A stretch of 64,000 bases of DNA, taken from contig OMYT01000010.1 of the NCBI GenBank assembly GCA_900315315.1, forward strand, positions 1 to 64,000, written 5' to 3'. The stretch is from an uncultured Eubacteriales bacterium. Its GTDB lineage: Bacteria > Bacillota > Clostridia > Christensenellales > Aristaeellaceae. A program made the position numbers and the translations under genes. The notes under the pieces are model-generated. The model was not told where the DNA came from. It made no database searches and worked only from the letters and a program-made list of their open reading frames with translations. Shown piece after piece: positions 51,663 to 60,553 of the stretch. The stretch's first letter is position 1, and each line of letters starts with the position of its first letter.

Positions 51663-52666
51663 CACAGCAGGGGGATGTTGCCGTTATGGCAGGCGCGAAC
51701 GACTTCCTCGGGCCAGAGGCTGGCCTGGACTTCACCTACGTGGGCCTTGCGAAGGAAATAAACACACATGCGGCTCTGACCGATACCGCCGCCGATGGTC
51801 TGGGGCAGCTCACCGTTCAGGAGGGCCTTCTGGAAGGGCAGCTCCGCTCTTTCCTCACAGCCGCGGATGGCCAGCTGTTTCCGAAGGGTTTCCGGATCAA
51901 CACGAATGCCCATGGAGGATACTTCGAGGGAGATATCCAGCAGGGGATCATAGAGCAGGATATCGCCGTTCAGGCTCCAGTCGTCATAGTCCGGGGCGCG
52001 GCCGTCATGGATTTTGCCGCTGCGCAGCAGCCCGCCGACCTGCATCAGGAACACGGCGCCGTACTCCTTGGCGGCCAGGTATTCCCGCTCTTTGGAGGTT
52101 TTGTCCGGATAGCGGTCCTCCAGCTCCTGGGTGGTGACGAAAGAAATCTTCTCCGGCAGCTCCGGACGGATATGGGGATAATGGGCGCAGACATATCCTT
52201 CGGTTTTCCGGAAAGTCAGGTAGATTCGGTTGACAATTTCCCGGAGGAAGGCTTCATTGCGCTCACTGGGGGCCATGATCCGCTCCCAGTCCCACTGGTC
52301 GACGAAGATGGAATGGATATTATCGGTCATCTCATCCCGGCGGATGGCGTTCATATCCGTATAGAGGCCTTCCCCGACGGAAAACCCGTAAGTTTTGAGC
52401 GCCAGGCGCTTCCATTTGGCCAGGGAATGAACGATTTCCGCGTGAGCGCCGGTCTCCAGAATATCGAAGGATACAGGGCGCTCCACGCCGTTCAGGTTAT
52501 CGTTCAGGCCGCTCTCGGGCAAAACCATGATGGGAGCGGAAACACGGGTCAGGTTCAGCGCCTTGGCCAGTTCCTGCTCAAAGAAGTCCTTAACGAGCTT
52601 GATGGCGATTTCCGTATCGCGCAGGTCCAGGACGGGATTGTAGTTTTTCGGGATAATCAGGTTCAT
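51662..52666 (-). CDS. asnA: Aspartate--ammonia ligase
   Basis: 334 residues from ATG 52666 (GGGGGGC upstream; the longer frame lacks a site). Makes Asn from Asp, ammonia and ATP with a class II aminoacyl-tRNA synthetase-like fold. Family motifs: SFVTTQELEDRYPDKTSKEREYLAAKEYGAVFLMQ, SGKIHDGRAPDYDDW, LNGDILLYDPLLDISLEVSSMGIRVD and IGGGIGQSRMCVYFL (motif 3 Arg). Coupled with the L,D-transpeptidase gene by an overlapping stop/start. Confidence 0.97.
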   Translation of the reverse strand: MNLIIPKNYNPVLDLRDTEIAIKLVKDFFEQELAKALNLTRVSAPIMVLPESGLNDNLNGVERPVSFDILETGAHAEIVHSLAKWKRLALKTYGFSVGEGLYTDMNAIRRDEMTDNIHSIFVDQWDWERIMAPSERNEAFLREIVNRIYLTFRKTEGYVCAHYPHIRPELPEKISFVTTQELEDRYPDKTSKEREYLAAKEYGAVFLMQVGGLLRSGKIHDGRAPDYDDWSLNGDILLYDPLLDISLEVSSMGIRVDPETLRKQLAIRGCEERAELPFQKALLNGELPQTIGGGIGQSRMCVYFLRKAHVGEVQASLWPEEVVRACHNGNIPLL

Positions 52667-52730
52667 AAAGATGCCCCCCGGATGAAAAATGATATCAAAT
52701 AATAACACTTTTACGGCGAAAAAGAAAGTA

Positions 52731-52758
52731 TTGCCTGTGTTCTTGACAGTGCAGGCAA
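52731..52758. promoter_or_regulatory. Inverted repeat between asnA and pth
   Basis: Perfect arms TTGCCTG (52731-52737) and CAGGCAA (52752-52758). The centre contains TTGACA (52743-52748), a possible -35 of pth with a poor -10 (GAAACT, 17 bp on). Could be an operator for one or both divergent genes. Confidence 0.4.
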
Positions 52759-52835
52759 AAAATGAGAAACTGTGGGCAGCGAAGGTGGGGAAAGCTCATC
52801 TTCGCGAAAAGGTGTTTTTGGGGCTGGAGGAAAAA

Positions 52836-53405
52836 ATGGAAATCTATCTGATTATCGGGCTGGGAAACCCGGGAGAGCAATATGCCCACACCAGGCATAA
52901 CGCCGGGTTTGAAGTGATGAGCCGGCTGGAGGATCGGTTCGGCGTGAAGCTGAAGAAAAAACTGCTGCTGCAGGGCGCGACGGCGGAGATTACCGACGGG
53001 GAGAAGAAGATCGTGCTTTGTGAGCCGCTGACGTTTATGAACCGGAGCGGCGAGTGCGTGAAGCGGGTGAAAGCCCGGTTTCAGGTGCCGGACGAGCGGA
53101 TGCTGGTGATTTACGACGATATCGACCTGCCGCCGGGGAAAGTTCGGGTCCGGAAGAACGGTGGCCCGGGAACGCACAACGGCATGCGGAGCATTGCGGA
53201 GCAGCTGGGGGAGACCAATTTTCCGCGGATCCGGGTCGGCACGGGAGACCGGCCGGCCGGGCAGGATCTGGCAGCATGGGTGCTGGGGCATTACGCGGCG
53301 GAGGAAAAGCCGATGATGGAAGAGGCTTTTGATCGCGCTGCGAACAGCGCTGCGATATGGGTTAATGAAGGGATTGAGAAGGCGATGATGAAGGGGAATA
53401 GTTAA
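52836..53405 (+). CDS. pth: Peptidyl-tRNA hydrolase
   Basis: 189 residues from ATG 52836 (GGAGG 5 nt upstream). Recycles peptidyl-tRNA dropped from ribosomes. Motifs: IIGLGNPGEQYAHTRHNAGFEV with catalytic His, PLTFMNRSGE, YDDIDLPPGKVRVRKNGGPGTHNGMRSI and FPRIRVGTGDRP. Full length. Followed by a dispersed repeat and then mfd, the common Firmicute pth-mfd neighbourhood. Confidence 0.97.
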   Translation: MEIYLIIGLGNPGEQYAHTRHNAGFEVMSRLEDRFGVKLKKKLLLQGATAEITDGEKKIVLCEPLTFMNRSGECVKRVKARFQVPDERMLVIYDDIDLPPGKVRVRKNGGPGTHNGMRSIAEQLGETNFPRIRVGTGDRPAGQDLAAWVLGHYAAEEKPMMEEAFDRAANSAAIWVNEGIEKAMMKGNS

Positions 53406-53409
53406 ATGT

Positions 53410-53499
53410 GGGGGCTTTCCGCAAGGAATCGCACGCGCACCGCGGCCGGTGTGCCGGCTCGCGCACCGCGCGCGACATCGCCCAACCCCTTCGGCCGGG
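53410..53499 (+). repeat. Long variant of the TTTCCG hairpin element
   Basis: Starts GGGGGCTTTCCG four bases after the pth stop, continues with a GC-rich self-complementary insert (CGCGCACCGCGGCCGG...CCGGCTCGCGCACCGCGCG) and closes with GCCCAACCCCTTCGGCCGG. Same ends as the copy at 37702, with another insert. Confidence 0.78.
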
Positions 53500-53547
53500 T
53501 ATTTTTCAAGGCGTGTGGAATATTTTGAGTATGTTGTAAGGTAAGAT

Positions 53548-56500
53548 ATGATAGACAGAATCATTTCGATTCCGGAGATGCCGGGAATAGAGGAACTGAT
53601 GCGCACCGCGCCGGGAGAGGCGACGGTGCTTTCCGGCGTGAATCCAGCACTGGCGGCGATGATCGCCTGTGAGACAGCAGCGCAGGGGAAGAAAATCCTG
53701 ATCATCGCGGAGAACGACCTGAAAGCAGCGCGGCTGGCGGACGACGTGCGTCAGCTGACCGGCGGGGAAGGCAGCTGCCTGCCGGGCGGGGAGATCGACC
53801 TGACCCGGGCGGCCGGAAGCCTGGAGACCAGCTGGCGGCGGCTGGAAGCGCTGAGCGCGGTGAGCGAAGGGAAGGTCAGGATCCTGTGCGCCGGGGCGGA
53901 AGCAGCAGCCCAACGGATGGGGCGGCCGGAACCTTTCCGGGAGCTGAGCCTGCGGCTGAAGACAGGAGACGTGTTTCCGCCGACGGACCTGGACCGGCGG
54001 CTGAGCCGGATGGGCTACGACCGGGTGGGCATGGTGGAGGGCAAGGGACAGTTTGCCCGCCGAGGCTCGATCCTGGACGTGTATCCTCCGGCACTAAGCC
54101 AGGGATTGCGGATCGAGTTTTTTGACGACGAGATCGACGGGATCCGGCTGTTTGACTGTATCAGCCAGCGGAGCTTGGGAGAAGCAGAAGAAGCGGTGTT
54201 GACGCCGGCGGCCGAAGCTCTGCTGCCGGAAGGGGAATATCCCGAAGCCGCAAAGCGGATGCAGGAGGCGCTGGAGACGATCCCGGGAAGCGGGAACACG
54301 AACACCAATCTGTTTGACGACCTGCCGCCGCTGCCGGAAGACGAGGACGACGCGGCAGTGTTTGACAAGGCCGTCGGGCCGAAGGTTCGGGAAAAGAAAT
54401 ATCAGGAAGCACGGGCAGAAGAAGCGGACCGGCGGATCGAACGGCTGCGGGAGGACGCGGAGCTGCTGGAGCAGGGGATGCCCTTCCGGCGGATGCGCGC
54501 CTGGCTGCCGGTGCTGACAGACCGGACGGCCACGGTATGCGACTGGTTCGGGCCGGAACTGATCCTGCTGTGCGAGCCGGACCGCCTGCGGACGCGGATC
54601 GAAGAGCGGCTGCAGGGCTTCGCCGAGGACCTGAAAAGCGCGATGGAGCGCCGGGAGGCGGTGGCCGGACAGAGCGAGCTGCTGACAGACTGGACAGGCG
54701 TACTCCGGATGATTGCGCCTTATCCGCTGGGGCTTCTGACGGAACTGCTTCACGGACTGGGCGGGATCCGGCCGGAAACAGCGGTAAACCTTGACGCGGC
54801 GGGGATTCCCGGATACAGCGGACAGATGCGGAACCTGAAGAACGATATCGCGCAGTGGCGGGAGAAAGGATACCGGGTCTATCTGCTGAGCGGCGGAAGT
54901 TCCCGCGGAAAGCGGCTGGAGGAAACGCTGAGGGAGCTGGGAGAAAAGGCTGTCCTGTATGAAACGCCTGAGGAGATCCTTCACTGCGTTCAGGATGACA
55001 CGGACGGAGCCGGCATTCCGGTGATCCTGCCGATCACGCTGAGCGGCGGCTTTGTGCTGAAGGAACGCGACGGGATGCCGGGGACGGCGGTGGTCTCGGA
55101 CGCGGATATCTGGGGAGAAGGATACCGGCGGAGCAAGAGCCGGAAACACTGCGGCGAACGGATCTCCACCTTCACGGACCTGAAGGTGGGGGATTATGTG
55201 GTGCACGAGGATCACGGCGTGGGCATCTATCAGGGCATCACGCGGATCCAGAGCGAAGGCAGCTGGCACGACTACCTGCTGATCCTCTACGGCGGAAACG
55301 ACAAACTGTACGTGCCGGTGGAACAGCTGGAACGGGTGCAGCGCTATATCGGCAATCCGAACCAGGCGCCGAAGCTGAACCGGCTGGGCGGCGGCGAATG
55401 GGCCCGGCAGAAGGGCAAGGTCAAAGAGGGCCTCAAAACCCTGGCTTTTGACCTGAAGGCACTGTATGCCGAACGGAGTCAGAACACGGGGCATGCCTTC
55501 AGCCCGGACAGCGCGTGGCAGCGGGAGTTTGAGGACGAGTTTCCCTGGGAGCTGACGGCGGACCAGGCCCAGAGCGTGCGCGAGATCCGGGAGGACATGG
55601 AAAGCGACCGGAACATGGACCGGCTGCTGTGCGGCGACGTGGGATACGGGAAGACGGAGGTCAGCCTGCGGGCGGCGTTCAAGGCGATCGCGGACAACAA
55701 GCAGGTGGCCATGCTCGCGCCGACGACGATCCTCGTGCAGCAGCACTACAATACGATTGTCAAACGTTTCCGCCATACGGGTGCGCGGGTGGATTTCCTG
55801 AGCCGGTTCCGCACGGCGGCGGAACAGCGGGAAGTGCTGAAAAAGCTGGAGGCCGGGGATATCGACCTGATCGTGGGCACGCACCGGCTGCTGGCGAAGG
55901 ACGTGAAGTTCAAAGACCTGGGGCTGCTGATCGTGGACGAGGAACAGCGCTTCGGCGTGGCCCACAAAGAGATCATCAAAAATATGAAAAAGCAGGTGGA
56001 CGTGCTGACCCTGAGCGCGACGCCGATTCCGCGGACGCTGCATATGAGCATGACGGGGATCCGGGACATGAGCGTACTGGAGACGCCGCCGGAGGAGCGA
56101 ATCCCGGTGCAGACGGTGGTGACGGAATACTCTGATGCGCTGATCCGGGACGCGATCCTGCGTGAGCTTGGTCGGGGCGGGCAGGTCTATTTCCTGTACA
56201 ACCGGGTACGGAGCATCGGCAGCTTCTATGAGCGGCTGCGGGCGCTGGTGCCGGAAGCCCGGGTGGGCGTTGCCCACGGGCAGATGAAGGAGCATCAACT
56301 GGAAGACGTGATGATGGACTTCTACAGCGGGAACTACGACGTACTACTGTGCACGACGATCATCGAGAACGGGCTGGACGTACCCAGCGCGAACACCCTG
56401 ATCGTCTACGATGCGGAACGGTTCGGCCTGAGCCAGCTGTACCAACTGCGGGGCCGGGTGGGCCGGAGCAACCGGCAGGCATACGCTTACTTTACGGTAC

Positions 56501-57258
56501 GGGCGGACCACATGCTGACGGAGACGGCTCAGCAGCGGTTGACGGCGATCCGGGAATTCACGGAGTTCGGCGCCGGATTCCGGATCGCGATGCGCGACCT
56601 GGAGATCCGCGGAGCGGGCAACATTCTCGGTCCGGAGCAGCACGGGCACCTGGCCACGGTCGGGTATGACATGTACTGCAAGCTGATGGAAGAAACGCTG
56701 AACGAGGTGCAGGGAAAGCCTGCGGCCAGGGAACTGGAGACCCGGGTCGACCTGCGGGTGGATGCTTACCTGCCTTCCGACTATGTGACGGAAGAGAAGC
56801 AGCGGATGGAGATGTACAAGCGTATCGCCTCGGTGGTGACGGATGAAGACCGGGCGGACGTGACGGATGAACTGATCGACCGCTACGGCGAACTGCCGGA
56901 CGCGGCGAAAACGCTGCTGGATGTGAGCCAGCTGCGGGCGCTGTGCAACCGGCTGGGTGTGAGCCGGGTAACCCGCGGGAAAGAAGGGCTGATCATGATG
57001 CTGGATGAACGCTTCGTGCCGGATCCGGCATGCCTGCTGCAGGCGATCAGCGAGACGGACGGGCGGCTGGTCCTGAGCGCGCGGGCATCGGCCAGGATGA
57101 TCCTGAAGACGCCGAACCTGCAGGAACAGGAACTGCTGCAGGAGGCCCTGCAGGTGATCCGGAAACTGGCGGCGCGGGTGAGCGAACTGGAGGAAGCCGC
57201 GCGGGAAAAGGCGGAAAAGGAAGCGGCGGCAAAGGCGGCGGAGGAAGCGCGTGAATAG
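53548..57258 (+). CDS. mfd: Transcription-repair coupling factor Mfd
   Basis: 1236 residues. Removes RNA polymerase stalled at lesions and recruits UvrA. UvrB-like N-terminal part (about 1-380), linker, CarD-like RNA polymerase-interacting domain (about 545-600, LKVGDYVVHEDHGVGIYQGI), RecG-like translocase with Walker A GDVGYGKTE (696-704), DEEQRFGV and the TRG-type C-terminal helicase motifs, then the UvrA-masking D7 domain and an Ala/Glu/Lys-rich tail. Residues 476-484 (EILHCVQDD) are encoded by a dispersed repeat inserted in frame. Overlaps lspA by 8 bases. Confidence 0.97.
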   Translation: MIDRIISIPEMPGIEELMRTAPGEATVLSGVNPALAAMIACETAAQGKKILIIAENDLKAARLADDVRQLTGGEGSCLPGGEIDLTRAAGSLETSWRRLEALSAVSEGKVRILCAGAEAAAQRMGRPEPFRELSLRLKTGDVFPPTDLDRRLSRMGYDRVGMVEGKGQFARRGSILDVYPPALSQGLRIEFFDDEIDGIRLFDCISQRSLGEAEEAVLTPAAEALLPEGEYPEAAKRMQEALETIPGSGNTNTNLFDDLPPLPEDEDDAAVFDKAVGPKVREKKYQEARAEEADRRIERLREDAELLEQGMPFRRMRAWLPVLTDRTATVCDWFGPELILLCEPDRLRTRIEERLQGFAEDLKSAMERREAVAGQSELLTDWTGVLRMIAPYPLGLLTELLHGLGGIRPETAVNLDAAGIPGYSGQMRNLKNDIAQWREKGYRVYLLSGGSSRGKRLEETLRELGEKAVLYETPEEILHCVQDDTDGAGIPVILPITLSGGFVLKERDGMPGTAVVSDADIWGEGYRRSKSRKHCGERISTFTDLKVGDYVVHEDHGVGIYQGITRIQSEGSWHDYLLILYGGNDKLYVPVEQLERVQRYIGNPNQAPKLNRLGGGEWARQKGKVKEGLKTLAFDLKALYAERSQNTGHAFSPDSAWQREFEDEFPWELTADQAQSVREIREDMESDRNMDRLLCGDVGYGKTEVSLRAAFKAIADNKQVAMLAPTTILVQQHYNTIVKRFRHTGARVDFLSRFRTAAEQREVLKKLEAGDIDLIVGTHRLLAKDVKFKDLGLLIVDEEQRFGVAHKEIIKNMKKQVDVLTLSATPIPRTLHMSMTGIRDMSVLETPPEERIPVQTVVTEYSDALIRDAILRELGRGGQVYFLYNRVRSIGSFYERLRALVPEARVGVAHGQMKEHQLEDVMMDFYSGNYDVLLCTTIIENGLDVPSANTLIVYDAERFGLSQLYQLRGRVGRSNRQAYAYFTVRADHMLTETAQQRLTAIREFTEFGAGFRIAMRDLEIRGAGNILGPEQHGHLATVGYDMYCKLMEETLNEVQGKPAARELETRVDLRVDAYLPSDYVTEEKQRMEMYKRIASVVTDEDRADVTDELIDRYGELPDAAKTLLDVSQLRALCNRLGVSRVTRGKEGLIMMLDERFVPDPACLLQAISETDGRLVLSARASARMILKTPNLQEQELLQEALQVIRKLAARVSELEEAAREKAEKEAAAKAAEEARE
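54973..55000 (+). repeat. GAGATCC...GGATGACA repeat inside mfd
   Basis: Reads GAGATCCTTCAC, TGCGTT, CAGGATGACA and matches intergenic copies at 7251 and 50358. It is in frame and yields EILHCVQDD, before the RNA polymerase-interacting domain. Confidence 0.85.
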
Positions 57259-57709
57259 GAGAGGACTGTTTTGGGGGATTACCCTGGCGGTGATCGCGCT
57301 TGACCGGGTGACGAAGCTGCTGGCGCCGGGGCTGCCGGCGGAGGGGATTACGCTGATTTCCGGAGTGATCGGCCTGCGGTACGCGGAGAACCGGGGAATC
57401 GCTTTTTCCCTGCTGAGCGGCTATCCGAGACTGCTGGGAGTGGTGAGCCTGATGCTGATCGCTGCCGGGTATCTCTGGCTGCGGAAGAAGCAATTCGGCA
57501 GCTTTCCGCTGGCCGGACTGGCGCTGATGGCCGGGGGCGCGGCGGGAAACATGATTGACCGGCTGATCAGCGGATATGTGCCGGATATGATCGAGACGCT
57601 GTTTGTCCGTTTCCCGATTTTCAATATCGCGGACAGCTGCCTGACAGTGGGCTGTGTAATGCTGATCATCAGCCTGCTGGCACGGCCGGGAGACTGGGAA
57701 AAGCGCTGA
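57251..57709 (+). CDS. lspA: Lipoprotein signal peptidase
   Basis: Signal peptidase II, 152 residues, GTG start inside the mfd 3' end. Four spans; catalytic Asp103 in NMIDRL and Asp128 in FNIADS. Cleaves lipoprotein precursors after lipidation. Its presence shows the cell makes lipoproteins although the binding proteins in this window lack lipoboxes. Followed 37 bases on by the pseudouridine synthase gene, the usual lspA-rluD arrangement. Confidence 0.97.
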   Translation: MNRRGLFWGITLAVIALDRVTKLLAPGLPAEGITLISGVIGLRYAENRGIAFSLLSGYPRLLGVVSLMLIAAGYLWLRKKQFGSFPLAGLALMAGGAAGNMIDRLISGYVPDMIETLFVRFPIFNIADSCLTVGCVMLIISLLARPGDWEKR

Positions 57710-57746
57710 CGGGACGGAGATCTGATGATTTGAGGCTAAGGGAACG

Positions 57747-58691
57747 ATGAGCGAAAGAAAAGGAACGGAATACCGGGTTGTTTCCGATGGCCGGCGGCTG
57801 GATGTACTGCTGAGCGAGGAGACGGGCTTAAGCCGAAGCAGGGTGGCATCCCTGATGGAAGAAGGCCTGTGCGAAGCCGGCGGGAAGGAAATCCGGAAGG
57901 CCGGAACAAAGATTCCTGCGGGGCAGGAAGCGATTCTGCGGGTCCCGGCTCCGCGGGAGGCCATCCCGCAGGCGGAGGAGATTCCGCTGGAAGTGCTGTA
58001 TGAGGACGCGGACCTGGCGGTGGTGGTGAAACCGCGGGGCATGGTCGTGCATCCGGCGGCGGGCCATCCGGACGGAACGCTGGTGAACGCACTGCTGGCC
58101 CGGCTGGATACCCTCGGCGGGATCGGCGGGGAACTGCGCCCCGGAATCGTTCACCGGCTGGACAAGGATACCAGCGGGCTGATGCTGGTGGCAAAGAACG
58201 ACGAGACCCAGGCTGCGCTGAGTCAGATGCTGAAGGACCGGGAGATTGAGAAGCACTACCGGGCGCTGGCGGAAGGCCGGATGAAGGAACCGGAAGGCGA
58301 GATCGACGTGCCGATCGACCGGAGCAAAAAAGACCGGAAAAAGATGACGGTCGATCCGGAAGGCCGGCCGGCGGTGACGAGATGGAAAGTGCTGGCGGAA
58401 GGGCGGGACTGCACGCTGCTGGATGTGCGGATCCTGACCGGACGGACGCATCAGATCCGGGTTCACCTGAAAAGCATTCACCATCCGGTATGCGGGGATC
58501 CGCTGTACGGGTTTGAGAAGGGTGTGAAGGCGCCATGCCTGATGCTGCATGCGTACAGCCTTTCTTTTGCCCATCCCCGGACAAAAGAAAAAATGACCTT
58601 TCAGGCGCCTCTGCCGGAGGACTTTCTGAAAGGTCTGAAAATGAACGGGATAGAACGGGGAAATAAAAATGAAAGTATGGAACAGGGTTAG
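57747..58691 (+). CDS. RluD/RluA-family pseudouridine synthase
   Basis: 314 residues. N-terminal S4 RNA-binding domain (about 15-65, RLDVLLSEETGLSRSRVASLMEEG) and the RluA-type catalytic core with GIVHRLDKDTSGLMLVAK, catalytic Asp139, and RTHQIRVHL. Isomerises uridines in 23S rRNA, probably at the RluD positions. The C-terminus has an extra Lys/Glu-rich stretch of about 15 residues. Same transcription unit as mfd and lspA. Confidence 0.95.
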   Translation: MSERKGTEYRVVSDGRRLDVLLSEETGLSRSRVASLMEEGLCEAGGKEIRKAGTKIPAGQEAILRVPAPREAIPQAEEIPLEVLYEDADLAVVVKPRGMVVHPAAGHPDGTLVNALLARLDTLGGIGGELRPGIVHRLDKDTSGLMLVAKNDETQAALSQMLKDREIEKHYRALAEGRMKEPEGEIDVPIDRSKKDRKKMTVDPEGRPAVTRWKVLAEGRDCTLLDVRILTGRTHQIRVHLKSIHHPVCGDPLYGFEKGVKAPCLMLHAYSLSFAHPRTKEKMTFQAPLPEDFLKGLKMNGIERGNKNESMEQG

Positions 58692-58703
58692 GAGGCGTTC
58701 CGA

Positions 58704-59465
58704 TTAATGGGTTCTGTTTCCGCCGGAAAGTTCATACACGGTATACTCATGATCGAATTCGTAGCCGAGTTTTTCGGCTAATCTGACCGAATCCATGTTC
58801 TGGGCATCCCAGCTGGGATAGAGACCTTCTTTCAGACACAACAGAATCAGCGAGGCGCAGGCGATACTCGCGAGTCCTTTGCGGCGTTCTTCCGGAAAGG
58901 TGTCAACCTCGATCTCGATGCCTTCCCGGTATCTTGTATATGAGGACGCGCCTGAGGCGATTTTACCGTCTTTCAGGATCACAACACCCCGGCCCAGCCC
59001 GAGGTATTTTTCTTTGCTTCCAAAGGGAGCGACAAAGTCGGCTGTGACAGGATCCTGCAGGCAGAGATCGTACAGAGCGGCGTCGATTTCCTTCAGTTCA
59101 TAGCCCGCGGGAAGGCCTGAGACGATTTTTTGCAAAGCGTCTTTGTCAAAGCGGGTATCTTTCCTGATCGCGTAGCGTGCAGTCTTTTTTGCGTCCGGGA
59201 AGCATTCTTCGATCAGCCCGGCCCAGGCTTCATTCTGCGGCGTCATGATGACAAACCCTTCGGGCTTTGCGAGAACGAGTTCGCGATCCGGTTTTCCGGC
59301 GACAAACGCAAAGCAGCCTACGAAAGCCATGGCGGATTCCGGACGGGCCGGATCCGTAACGAATACTTTGCCCATGACTTTCTGCAGGCATGACCAGATC
59401 AGCGTTTCCTGCCAGCCGTCAAACAGGCCGGAGGCAAGGGATGTGTCTTCCAGTTCGTAAATCAT
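58704..59465 (-). CDS. GNAT-family acetyltransferase
   Basis: 253 residues from ATG 59465 (AGAGG upstream); a longer frame to 59504 has no site. The C-terminal half carries a GNAT acetyl-CoA fold: GIEIEVDTFPEERRKGLASIACASLILLCLKEGLYPSWDA, with the R/K-x-x-G-L-A pyrophosphate loop, then NMDSVRLAEKLGYEFDHEYTVYEL. The N-terminal 120 residues are of the PF12746 (GNAT_acetyltran) type. Substrate unknown. Ends 12 bases from the convergent rlu gene. Confidence 0.88.
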   Translation of the reverse strand: MIYELEDTSLASGLFDGWQETLIWSCLQKVMGKVFVTDPARPESAMAFVGCFAFVAGKPDRELVLAKPEGFVIMTPQNEAWAGLIEECFPDAKKTARYAIRKDTRFDKDALQKIVSGLPAGYELKEIDAALYDLCLQDPVTADFVAPFGSKEKYLGLGRGVVILKDGKIASGASSYTRYREGIEIEVDTFPEERRKGLASIACASLILLCLKEGLYPSWDAQNMDSVRLAEKLGYEFDHEYTVYELSGGNRTH

Positions 59466-59519
59466 GTTTCTGATCAGCCTCTTTCCGCATGTTCTTACAG
59501 CCATGCACGATCATGCACT

Positions 59520-59621
59520 GACGGGTTTGACAATGTGATGCCCGGCGGCGCGTCGGAAGTGATCCTGCGAAATGAAGAGGAACTGCGGGAGTATATGCTG
59601 AAGCTGAAGGCGGAGGGTTAA
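59520..59621 (+). pseudogene. Possible 3' remnant of a gene
   Basis: A 33-codon frame without a start, ending TAA at 59619-59621, encodes DGFDNVMPGGASEVILRNEE-type sequence with a charged helical end, which looks protein-like. It points into the 3' end of the nucleoside hydrolase. May be chance. Confidence 0.3.
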
Positions 59622-60553
59622 CCGAGGGACAGGATCCTTTCTTTCAGGATGGAGATGAAGCGGTCCCCGTCGAGCTTCAGCATCACGGTTGCGTTTTTGA
59701 AGGGGAACTGCTTGTCGCTGTACAGGTCGGTCACGGTTTTCCCGACGGTGACCGATCCGCTGAGCTCCACCGCTACCCCCGCCAGCTCGCCTTCGAACAG
59801 CTCGGGATGGATCAGATACATGACCGGACAGGCGTCGTGCATGGAAGCGCCGGTCAGCCCGTAACGCCTGACGCCTTTCATATAGCACTGCAGGCAGGCC
59901 CTGACGAAAGCGCCGGCTTTGGCGCCGCAGGAACCGAGTTCATCCAGGTCATCCGCCGTCAGCGCTTCCTGCAGCGTTACGTCCAGACCGAACATGAACA
60001 GCCTCGCCCCGCTGCGGAAGACGATGCCGGCAGCATGGGGATCGGCGTGGATATTGAACTCCGCCGCGGGGGTCACATTGCCGGCACCGGCAGAGCCGCC
60101 CATCAGGAGAATCGAGTGGAGCAGCTCCGACAGATCCGGATGCAGGCCGAGGGCAATGGCGATATTGGTCAGCGGCGCGGTTGCGACAAGCCGCAGCTCG
60201 CCCGGATGTGCCTTCGCGCAGGCATAGAGGGCCTCCCAGGCGTTTTCCTCCGGAACCACAGCATTTTCCGGAACGGGCAGATTTACATTGCCCAGGCCGT
60301 TTTCGCCGTGGAACAGGGTCGCGATCTTCAATTCCCGGATCAGGGGTTTTTCCGCCCCGCGGTAAACAGGATATGCCGTTCCGAGCAGACCGTTGAGCCG
60401 CTGGGTATTCCAGTAGGCCAGATCCTGCACCGTGTTGCCGCCGGCGGTCGAGATTCCCAGCAGCTCCAGCTCCGGGGAGGCGTGGGCAAGCATGATCGCC
60501 ACCGCGTCATCCGTTCCCGTGTCACAGTCCATCCAAACAGGGATCCTGTTCAT
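59618..60553 (-). CDS. Nucleoside hydrolase (IunH type)
   Basis: 311 residues. Splits ribonucleosides into base and ribose. Calcium-binding N-terminal motif MDCDTGTDDA (Asp9, Asp11, Asp15, Asp16), GNTVQ, a central STAP-like region and HDACPVMYLIHPELF near residue 240 are all kept. The first four bases overlap the upstream paralogue (ATGA). Last gene of the nucleoside operon. Confidence 0.94.
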   Translation of the reverse strand: MNRIPVWMDCDTGTDDAVAIMLAHASPELELLGISTAGGNTVQDLAYWNTQRLNGLLGTAYPVYRGAEKPLIRELKIATLFHGENGLGNVNLPVPENAVVPEENAWEALYACAKAHPGELRLVATAPLTNIAIALGLHPDLSELLHSILLMGGSAGAGNVTPAAEFNIHADPHAAGIVFRSGARLFMFGLDVTLQEALTADDLDELGSCGAKAGAFVRACLQCYMKGVRRYGLTGASMHDACPVMYLIHPELFEGELAGVAVELSGSVTVGKTVTDLYSDKQFPFKNATVMLKLDGDRFISILKERILSLG

